A program made the position numbers and the translations under genes. Under the pieces are notes generated by a model. The model saw only the letters and a program-made list of their open reading frames with translations. It was not told the DNA's origin and did not search any database. Of a stretch of DNA of 64,000 nt, positions 35,401 to 44,126 are shown one piece after another (positions within the stretch are counted from its first letter, which is position 1; every line of letters begins with the position of its first letter). The DNA comes from Cenococcum geophilum 1.58. Taxonomy: Eukaryota > Ascomycota > Dothideomycetes > Gloniales > Gloniaceae. The DNA lies in NCBI GenBank assembly GCA_001692895.1, contig KV748211.1, positions 124,001-188,000 of the forward strand. Direction: 5' to 3'.

Positions 35401-38400
35401 ATCTTTAGATTGTATTCCTGTAACTAAGGCATTCCTAGTACTGCCTTATTATTTCCTAATGGTAATATATCAAAAGACATCTCGACTTGTCTCCCTTTAA
35501 TAGTTAACTAAATAGGTCCTATTTTAAGGTTGATAATGCCTCCTCTATAGGCTATTAAATCTCCCGAAATTATTACTAATAAGTAAGAATGTTCCTTTTT
35601 CCTATGTGGTAAACCTATCCTTTTAACTGCTATTGGCGAGATATAGTTCCTTATTGCTCCACTATCTATTAACGCCTTAAACTATTAATCTTACCATTTA
35701 ACTTGTAAATTTAGGTATTGTCCTTAAATTCCTTTAAGGGTCTAAGGCTCTACTACTGGCTCCCTCTAGTTTTATGGGCCTCCACTTTTCCTAACTATTA
35801 GCTGCTTAATTCTATTTATACTTGGTCTATCTTTAGCCAATACTTAGTTCGCTTTTTATCTTTAATATGCTATAGACACATATTCTCTAGGCATTCCTAC
35901 TACTATTGTCCGTCTAGGTATTCTTCCGTAAGAAATCTTCCTAGCTAAAGTATTAAGTCTCCTAACTCCTAAACTTCTACTAGATACTAACTATATATAT
36001 ACTTAGCGTCTCTATACTTCTGTTCTTTTACTAGCCAATATATTCTTATAGGATATTTTTAATACTTATCCTTTAGTGCTTTATGTATATTATACATATC
36101 ATCTATATATACGATCTATAATAGCGTATAATATGCCTAGTGTCTTAGGTTAACTCTCGGCTTATCTTTATCTTTAAACCTTTATCGTACTAATCTAAGC
36201 GTTGCGACTTTATTCGTAGGTACTAAGATACGCCTCTCACTTCTCTAGTCCTCTAAGCGCTCCTCTAAATCTTTTAATGTTATAATTAAGGCTCCTTTAA
36301 TATAACTTATAGCCTTCTCTATAATTAGGTGGTTTTAGATAACTTTTTCATCCAACTATATATAGAAATCTTCCCACTTATTATTATGCCTTTGCCTATA
36401 CCACTTTTAGTATAGCTGCTAGAGTGTATATAGCTCGTCTATAAGGAAGTATCTTCTTATTACTACATTATAACAGCCTTTAGTATGTCGTTCCTTAAAC
36501 CTAGTTAGAATCCCTAGATCCTCTTCTTATTCCAGTTTAGTAAGCCACTTAGCTCTTAGTATGCCTGCTCTAGGCCTATTAGTAATTCTTTATATAGGTA
36601 CTCGATCCCTTATACGTCCTAATATACTAGATCTCTTATCTAGTTTTTATTCTTGCTATAAGGTAATTCTTACTCTAAACTCTTCCATAGTTTCTTTCCT
36701 TTCGTGTCTTATAAGTGGATCCTTAAAGTCTTCTTACTTCTTAGTCTTAGTATTAGTCTTCTAATCCTTAGGCCAAACACTATATTCCCCTAGTAAGTCC
36801 TCTAGGTCTATATATCTATCTCCCAGTTTAGTTACTATTTATACTATAGATTCTCTAATCTATAAAGAAGCCTCTTGCCTCTTACTTATAGGTGTCTTAA
36901 TTTATACTCTAAATTTTTAATCCCTTGGATTCTTTGATCCTAAGCTTACTTCCAACTTAAGCCTTACTCCTACCTTAGTTTAACTAGGCTTACTTAGTGT
37001 TTTTATCTTATCTTAAGAGTCTTAAATCTTACTTATCTTGTTATAAGAGTCTTATGCCTATAGGAAACTCTGTCCCGAGCTTATTTATATATCTTTAAAC
37101 TAAGCTACTACTCTGCTCTATTAGTTTCCGTCCATTATAGGTCCTTAAGCTTGCCTTATCTTATCTTAAGAATCTTAGTCATCTCTTATTTCTTCTTAAG
37201 AATCTTAAGCCTTTGGCTTCTTGCCTTTATTAAGTGCCGAAGTAGTTTACTGTCCTACTTTTCTTACGTCTCATAAAGCGATAGATATTATATTTAGTGG
37301 GGTCTTAATCCTAACTAATATTCCCTATTCTATAGTGGAATTATCCTCTACCTTTAGTATAACATTTTAGAGGTCTGTATGCTCCTAGTAAGCTGCTCTT
37401 ATTACCTTATTATCATGAAATATTTCGCCTTTATTAAACTTATTGTCCTTAATATCCGATCTGCGAACTGGTTTATTAGTTCCTCTATACTCTATAGATT
37501 TTGGCTCCTATAGCCAATAGCTTGCGCCGTACTTAGCGTCCTTATAAATTCGGTATGCGTTGTTATAACAAAACGTAAAACTCCTAATTGAACATTCCTT
37601 TGTTCCTTATAGTATACTATTATCCCTCTATATATATATATCTTCTACTAGTTAGGTTCCCTTTATTATATAATAACTCTAACTATCTTTATAATCCCTC
37701 GCGAAATAACCCTATTTCCCGTAATTTATATAAGCTCCGTTTTTAAACCATTAACTTTGCTATAAAGTCCGCCTAAACGTCTTCTGCTACTAAGATCCCT
37801 AGTTTAGCCTCTGCTCCTTAGTCCTATAATTACTAGATCCTTAACCTCTAGGTTTTTATAGTTTCCTACTCCATCTCTTATAGGCTTCTTTAGTACCACT
37901 TAGGTCTATTAGCTCTGCGCTATACCATAGTTTTTAATTTAGCTTTAGTTATTGCGTGCTCTGCGCCTTATACGACTATAAAACTCTATCCTAACCCTTC
38001 TTAGTCTATTCCCTTTAGTAAATCCAGTTATTAATCTTAATTACTTAATCTATTAGTTCCCTTAGGGTGTCCGTATCTTCCATTAGGATAATTACGTCCT
38101 AGACTTTAGCCTTAAGTCCTTATTTATACTATACCATAAGCGCCCTATTATTCCACTCTACTTACATTACTAGCGTTTAAAACTGCGTTGTATATTTAAT
38201 TGCTAAGGTTCGTTATATAATGTTTTAGAGTTTTCTTTCCACTATAGTTGTTAATTCCAGGTCTCTAAATATTTACACAAGTTGTTCCGTAAACCCTTCC
38301 TAGCTTAAGAATATAAATCGCATATCTTAATTAGTGGTTATTATTCCGTTTACCTATATCTCCATAAGGTAAGGCTTAAACTATTTAAGTGCTCTTCCTA

Positions 38401-38734
38401 ACAAGAATAGGCCTGCGTAGGCTATTTAATTCATAGGTATTGGTAACTTTGCCCCTTCTTGTGTGACTTTAAAGTGCATTTACGTAAGGAATCCTTTAAG
38501 CTTTAATCTTTCTTCTAAGTACCTTTTAATTAATAGTAGCTTGATCCTTGCCACACCTATCCTATTAACCCTTTCTTCTATTACTGCATTATTAGCTATT
38601 AACTAGTTAACTATCTCTTATAACTGTCCGACCGTTATAGGTTGCTATAAGTTAGTATCTACCATATTGGTGTCACCTAACCTTAAAGTAGTTGCTGCCG
38701 TTAATAGCGTTATAGTAGCTACTTTTAGTGGCAT
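32440..38734 (-). pseudogene. D1 gag-pol relic
   Basis: A Gag frame starts at ATG 38734 (MPLKVATIT) and is readable with TAG/TAA stops down to about 36000. The protease active site DSGA is intact at 35655-35666. RT is readable at about 35100-34400 with [11 protein letters not shown] near 35010; the YxDD box at 34698-34709 reads YLND, so the first catalytic Asp is Asn. RNase H, integrase and a chromodomain (about 32580-32440, YKVKWIGY) follow. An antisense open frame at 36561-36764 has a counterpart antisense to D2 gag (51847-52050) and reflects Gag conservation, not a gene. Confidence 0.8.
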
Positions 38735-38779
38735 GTTGTTTAACTTTCTATACTTATTACCGTAACTAGGTAGTAATTG

Positions 38780-39202
38780 TATAACGGAACCTTGTAGCAG
38801 GTACTACGATAGGCTCATTATTAGGCTAGGTATATAGGTAAAGCAAGTTAAAGTTAACAATGTAATAATAACTGGTGAAGTAGTTGCCTAATAGATTAAC
38901 TCTAATTGTATTCTAAGAATTACTATAAGGAAGGAACTATCTAGGTAGGGACTAAGGGTCCTTAAATACACGACCATACTCCTATAAAATCCTTCTTATA
39001 CGTAATGTACGTCTTATATATAAGGTACGTAAGTTCCTCCCGTTCCTCTCGTTTAATATATAGCACATTATATAACCTCGGCTACTATTCCTCGTCACAT
39101 AGTTCTACCGGCTCCATTCTGGACCGTGCCTAAATTAACCAACTAGCTTCTTCCGACTCTTCTCTAAGTAGTCGTAGCATTATACTTAAAGCGTTTATAA
39201 TA
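38780..39202 (-). repeat. 5' LTR of element D1
   Basis: Edges TATAACGGAACC ... GTTTATAATA, followed by the TATAA target duplication. It matches the D2 LTR at 49512-49931 in reverse complement. Confidence 0.9.
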
Positions 39203-39409
39203 TATAAGGCTCTATATAAAGCTCTATATAAAGCTCTATATAAAGCTCTATACGAAGCTCTATATAAAGCTCTATATAAAGCTCTATACAAAGTTCTATA
39301 TAAAGCTCTATATAAAGCTCTATATAAAGCTCTACGTATAGAGGCTTTATATAAGGCTTTACGCGAAGCTTTGCGTATAGAGGCTCTACGCGAAGCTCTG
39401 TATTAGGTC
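39203..39409. repeat. 12-bp minisatellite, right half
   Basis: It continues the array of 31014-31277. Removing D1 and one TATAA restores an unbroken 12-bp phase. Units towards the right end carry CG dinucleotides (CTACGCGAAGCT), a different substitution pattern from the left half. Confidence 0.92.
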
Positions 39410-39539
39410 CCCGCTATATTCCCAATAACCTCTATACATACCTTTACTAAGTATACCCCCTATATATACCTAGGTAGCCACCTTATTTTTTACCCTTCTT
39501 TATATCCTCCCTACCTAGGAAGACACCAAAATAATAGCT

Positions 39540-39790
39540 AGTAGATAACTATTACTAGAGCTAAACGACCGTTATAGAAGCTAGACAACTATTGCTAGAG
39601 CTAGACAACCGTCACTAGTGCTAAATAACTGTCGTTAAAGCTAAACAACCGTCGCCAGAGCTAGATAACTATCACTAGAGCTAAACAACCGTCGTTAGAG
39701 CTAGACAACTATTGCCATTACTAGATAACCATCAGAGCTAGATAACCGTCGCTAGAGCTATATAACCGCTGCTAAAGCTATATAATAACC
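39540..39790. repeat. 20-bp minisatellite
   Basis: About 12 units of a 20-bp motif like CTAGACAACYGTCGCTAGAG, with slips near 39730. Confidence 0.85.
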
Positions 39791-39854
39791 GTTTAAACGA
39801 CTAGCTAGCAAATATAAACGATTTAATTAATTAATCGAATTAAGGTAACATAAA

Positions 39855-40066
39855 CAGGTAGGCATAGATAGGTAGGTATAGATAGACAAATAGATAAATA
39901 GATAGATAAACAGATAGATAGATAGATAGGTAGATAGATAGGTAGGTAAGTAAATAGGTAAGTAGGTAGGTAGGTAGATAGGTAGGTAGGTAGGTAGGCA
40001 GGTAGGCAAGTAGGTAGGCAGGTAGGTAGGTAGGTAGGTAGGTAGATAGGTAGGTAGGTAGATAAT
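39855..40066. repeat. Tetranucleotide repeat (TAGG/TAGA)n
   Basis: About 210 bp of imperfect TAGG, TAGA and CAGG units. The 60-residue minus-strand frame it makes (repeated Tyr-Leu-Pro/Ser-Thr) is an artefact of the repeat. Confidence 0.9.
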
Positions 40067-40470
40067 TTAGAGCCTCTATAAGAGGCTTCCCCCTTAATGC
40101 CTAAAGTAGATAGCTCTATATTTTATATAGTTATAATATAAATATATTAAAAAGTATATTATAGAAATCTATAGGAATATATAATAATTTGGTTATTATA
40201 TAATATAATAATAATTTATATAGTTACAATTTATACAGTTCGTACAGTTTATACAGTTTATATAGTTCGTACAGTTTACGCGCTATTTATTTATAGGGTA
40301 GCAAAAAGCTAGAATTAGTTTAGTAGTTAAGCGTTTTGCTGCAATTTGCTAGTAAATGCTGCAATTTTGTTACAAAACGCGCGGTTTGCGCGAATCGCTA
40401 ATAACTATATACAACTACCTAAATCGCATAGTTTGCAGTAAATTACCGCAATTTGCAATAACGTGTCTAA
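40067..40470. other. Unclassified spacer with short repeats
   Basis: It contains 10-bp echoes of TATACAGTTT at 40216-40271 and a GCAATTTGC-rich cluster at 40340-40460 that resembles 30876-30975. No gene seen. Confidence 0.4.
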
Positions 40471-40479
40471 AAAGAAAAT

Positions 40480-41628
40480 TCCTAATAAGGTATCTGTACT
40501 AGGGTTAAATATTTAGGTATTCTGGAGTTTAAATAAAGTTTAATTAGTACTATATACGGCAGTATAGCTAGTTGGGGTTTTAAAAGGTAGGGTTTTAGAA
40601 TTAAAATTAATTATAGATTCTGTGCTCTTTTAATTATCCTTCTTTACCCCTTATTTTTTAATCTATTTAACAATGCGTTTAATCTAAGGTGTAGATAAGA
40701 TCTTTTTATCTACTTCCTTTTGGATATTTAGGTTTAGTTTCTATCCTTAAGGGCGATTATACTTAACAATATAGTAGTAGTTATTAAATTAATATATAAG
40801 GCTGTATACGCATTCCTTATACCATTTTAAATTAGAATTAGAATTAGAATTAGAATTAGAATTGTTTTAAAGGGTTATAAAGGTAGAGTTATTAGTAGTA
40901 GAGGTAGAGGATGCTTACTATATATGGTAGTGCTCCTTAAATTCCTTAATAAGATTGATAATAGATAGGACGTCTTCGTCCTTCTATTTTTTTTTTAATA
41001 AGGTCTACTTCTAGTGCTCCTATAAAACTAGAAGAGATAGGTTTAATTACTTAAACGAAATTATAGTGTGGCCTAAATCTCTATATATCCGGTAGCTCTA
41101 ATTACTCCGTAAGCTTATAGACGTTCCGCTAGCTATTTAACTATTTATTAATGCTTTACTTTTTATTATAGGCTCTTAAAGCCGTGTATTAATTAAAGAC
41201 ATTATACTTTTAACTAAGGAGGTAGGGGCAAGTGCAGTCTTTAATGCTTAAAGCCGTTCGTGCACCGTATTAAGGCCGTTAATAAGTAAAATGTAAGCTA
41301 TTAATATAGTACGAATGATATAGTTGCTAATATTGTTTATAGCTTATTTTTACTTCTTATATACGCGTAGATTATCCTTATATTTGGCGTAGAGCTAGTT
41401 ATAGGTAGTAAGCTTAATTTGGTCTAGTTAAGCTATTAATATAGTATTAGGAAGTACGTCTACTAATATAGGTCGATGCGGTAGTTCTAGCTTTAGAAGC
41501 TTATCTTTTGTATATAGGTCGATGTATTACTATACCTCGTTGGTTTTGGCTATGTCTTAGATAATAAAGAACCATTAAGTCTAATCGGATGGCTAGTTGA
41601 GGATGAGGTTGACTTTTGATTCGTTCAT
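40480..41628 (-). pseudogene. Element E: copia-type Gag relic
   Basis: The minus strand from ATG 41628 (MNESKVNLIL) reads as a Ty1/copia-style Gag N-terminal domain with TAG/TAA stops at about one per 15-20 residues. The frame is readable to about 40850 and ends in a hexanucleotide repeat (40831-40863). No protease, integrase or RT follows and no LTR was found, so the rest of the element is lost. It forms the left border of the gene island. Confidence 0.6.
40831..40863. repeat. Hexanucleotide microsatellite (ATTAGA)n
   Basis: About five and a half units in tandem, within the Gag relic. Confidence 0.9.
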
Positions 41629-42066
41629 AGTCGTTATTTTTAGAATTTGTGGGGTTAGGTAGGGTTTAATTGGTGGCTTGGCGAAAACCTTATTTTAACG
41701 TTCCGAACTCTTGATTTGATTTGTCAGTTCGTTTGTCGGTCGGGTACGGTTGTCGGTCGAGGTCGATCGTCCGTTTGTTTGGTAGGTGAAGAAGTTTAAG
41801 ACACTTGCAAAGGTGATAGAAGTAGTGACTTCTTAAATGAGGTAGTAGCTTGATTACTTAGCAGGTAGTGTAATCCGGGCTTATAACTGTAAGCTTTGCA
41901 GTGTAGGAGAATTGAGTGAACGACTTAATTCTAAATCTATGGAAATCGAGTGATATAAATACATAAAATAGGTGGCAAAAGGCTGATGACGACGATGTAC
42001 CATTGCAGCTGAAACGATGTATAATTGCAGCTGAATGATGTACAATTGTAGCTGAAAACAAGGGTG
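41629..42066. other. Transition zone between repeats and the gene island
   Basis: Base composition becomes near-normal here; CA and TG reappear. No gene could be supported. Three 21-22-bp tandem units (GATGTAC, ATTGCAGCTGAA) lie at 41994-42058. The part next to 41628 may be the leader of element E. Confidence 0.45.
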
Positions 42067-42097
42067 GTGAGTCATAAGGTAATGCGAGCCTCGGTAG

Positions 42098-42514
42098 TCG
42101 GTTACAAATGCTAACGCCACTCATTGCTACTCAGGTGGGGACTGGAGCAGCGCTCAACAATGGGAAGTGTGGAAAGAAGCCACGAAATTGCAAAGTAGAA
42201 TTTCATTCCATCAAGGCCGGACAAGACGAAATCATGCACAGGCTGCGAACCTCCAATCCCTCATCGCGGCCGCACGTGTTGCGGACGCACCGCCTTACAG
42301 CGCTATTCTCCTCGAGCTCGCACGCATACTGCAACTCAATACGCAGAATGACTGTGATACTGTCAATCGAGCATTAGCCGTTTTGCGCCGGGCACTGGAG
42401 TGTAGTTTGTATATCGCTGAGAAGTTATTATGCGCCCCCACTCGTTATCCAAACGCCTCATCGTGTAGGGCTGCCGAGGGGCAAGCACCTAAGCTAAGCT
42501 GCAGAGTTCCATAA
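42098..42514 (+). pseudogene. Orphan exon-like frame, product unknown
   Basis: A frame is open from 42098 to the TAA at 42512-42514 (about 138 residues) but has no in-frame ATG, so it could only be a downstream exon or a 5'-truncated gene. Just upstream is a convincing fungal intron: donor GTGAGT at 42067-42072, branch site GCTAAC at 42110-42115, acceptor CTCAG ending at 42134, giving 68 bp. Using this acceptor the exon starts at 42135 and reads through. The predicted segment is helix-rich with leucine and alanine repeats, for example LLELARILQL, and I recognise no family. Upstream of the donor all frames meet stops soon and no start was found. It ends 3 bp from the stop of the membrane-protein gene on the other strand. 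Confidence 0.4.
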
Positions 42515-42517
42515 CAC

Positions 42518-43468
42518 TTATACTATATCATAGAGGCACCGTACCTGCTCTAGTAGCCCGCCCGTCCCATTAAATTGATTTACTGACACCTTGACCCACA
42601 ACGTGCCTTCGATTCTTGGATTTGCGATGCGTTTGTCCACAATTCCTGGTATAGCATCGACCATTCGAAAGCCGCATTCCCTGATTCTCCGGGCCGCAGC
42701 ATTCACAAAGTACCGCGGCGGTTGATTGATTTGGGGCTGGGAGCACCATATTGGAGAGCATGTTTCCTTGCCACTCGACGACGGTGTCGAGCAGGATTCT
42801 CCGCACGAAGACGACTGGTCATAGCAATCCGATAGCCACCCATGAATGACGCCGTAGAGAGTGCCGTCTGCGCTTGCAAAGTGCTGATTATGTGCTGGGT
42901 TCATGTATGTGCATCTGTAAGCACCCACAGAAGGCACTACCGATACAAGGGCTAGGATCGATATGGTTGCAGCGTTGAGGAGAGGTGTTCGGATTCCAAT
43001 CCCCCTCCGGCGCTCGACGGTACGTAGTTTGGATAGCTTTTCAGTTGCGGAGTACATGACCAGGAAGATGGGCCATGCTGCAAGGCTGAGGATATAAAGA
43101 CTCCTCAACCAGAATCTTTTCCACCACAAAGCGTCGGACCTGTAGATTTCTCCAACAGATATGAGGCACTCTAAGGGGTAACGATCGGCCCACGTCCACA
43201 TCTTACTAGCGTCACATACCACCCCAGATATATTCACTTTCCTCGTCATTTGGCAGGCTGCCGCAATGCTCTCCACATCTAGGCAGTCGTTGCAACCGTC
43301 GTAGCAAACCCCATATGCTTCGTCGCGAGCCATGTTGACCCAATGATCCAATCCTTCGGTAATGTGCGCGTTTGTGACTAGATGGTTGATGAAAAGAGCC
43401 CAGACAACGATGAACAGAATAGCAGCGGAGCTAGCGACGAGAGCTGATGTGGAACAATATCCGGGCAT
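42518..43468 (-). CDS. Cysteine-rich membrane protein with three predicted helices, unknown family
   Basis: An uninterrupted 316-codon frame in DNA of normal composition, with ATG at 43468 in a good context (ACCAAACATGC) and TAA at 42518. Hydrophobic segments at about residues 8-31, 121-141 and 165-183 look like membrane helices. The basic stretch between the last two (143-160, with ERRR) suggests that loop is cytosolic. This would put two cysteine-rich segments on the same outer or lumenal side: 32-118 (Cys 55, 59, 62, 72, 85, 101) and 184-316 (Cys 186, 215, 222, 226, 237, 242, 265, 311). Possible N-glycosylation sites are Asn79 and Asn300. I recognise no domain. It is divergent from the 763-aa gene, sharing 658 bp of upstream DNA; a joint role is only inference. 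Possible roles as surface receptor or transporter subunit cannot be decided. Confidence 0.82.
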   Translation of the reverse strand: MPGYCSTSALVASSAAILFIVVWALFINHLVTNAHITEGLDHWVNMARDEAYGVCYDGCNDCLDVESIAAACQMTRKVNISGVVCDASKMWTWADRYPLECLISVGEIYRSDALWWKRFWLRSLYILSLAAWPIFLVMYSATEKLSKLRTVERRRGIGIRTPLLNAATISILALVSVVPSVGAYRCTYMNPAHNQHFASADGTLYGVIHGWLSDCYDQSSSCGESCSTPSSSGKETCSPIWCSQPQINQPPRYFVNAAARRIRECGFRMVDAIPGIVDKRIANPRIEGTLWVKVSVNQFNGTGGLLEQVRCLYDIV

Positions 43469-44126
43469 GTTTGGTGTCTAGGGAAGATGAGGAGGATTGT
43501 GGTGTTTTCAGTCTTCCCTTGGTGGGGAATATGAGGATGAAAGTGAAGTGATTTGAGTATAAAGCGGAGTGAAGTGAGGCGGAAGTGAAGGGATGCGGCG
43601 CCCGCAGCTGTGTTTGCTTGGCACAGCCCTGTGATATATAATTGTGTATGGGCGCACAGACGCGCGATCAATCCGTGTTAGTGGCGAACGCCCTCTGCAG
43701 AACCAGCGTGGAAAGGCAGTTTGTGTCTTCAAAGGAGAAGATACCGTTTCTAGGATGTGATGTTGATGTCGAAGTCAAAGTGCGGCTGAGGAGGGAGGTA
43801 TTGACGAGCTGTGCTCCCAATAGAGAGTTTTAGCCCGCAAACACAGGAAACTATCTCTGCGCGACTGATGCCCAGGGACGACCAGTACCAACAGATCACG
43901 CTGAATTGTCGCATCCATTGGCTGAAAGCTGGGCAGCAAACCTTTTGTTCATAATACTCAGTGCGTCCCCCAAATCTCTCATCTAGGTGCTCGCTCGCTT
44001 GTCTGAACTTTCAGCCATCGGCAGGATTACTTGTCGATATGCGCTTCCTGTGCACCTCTCTCGCCACTGCATCAAAACGCACATAAGTCCACGCAGGGGT
44101 ATCAGAATTGACTCCTTTTGCACGCA
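43469..44126. promoter_or_regulatory. Shared divergent promoter region
   Basis: 658 bp separate the two start codons. On the minus strand a TATA-like TTATATATCA lies near 43630-43640, about 165 bp upstream of the membrane-protein ATG. An inverted CCAAT box (ATTGG) lies at 43917-43921. A short upstream frame (ATG 44039 to TAA 44086, 15 codons) precedes the large gene. These are motif matches only. Confidence 0.5.

Larger units (their letters stand above)
31278..39202 (-). mobile_element. Element D1: complete Ty3/gypsy chromovirus
   Basis: LTRs of exactly 423 bp (31278-31700, 38780-39202) flank a minus-strand gag-pol. The target duplication TATAA is perfect (31273-31277, 39203-39207) and lies within a minisatellite unit. 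On the minus strand the order is Gag, protease, RT, RNase H, integrase, chromodomain. Total length 7925 bp. It is moderately RIP-damaged; the Gag ATG at 38734 survives. Confidence 0.92.

Noticed and set aside
39827..40009. Open frame rich in Tyr-Leu-Pro/Ser-Thr on the minus strand
   Set aside because: It is a product of the TAGG/TAGA tetranucleotide repeat.
39855..40066. Telomere or subtelomeric repeat
   Set aside because: The units are TAGG/TAGA, not TTAGGG, and sequence continues normally on both sides.
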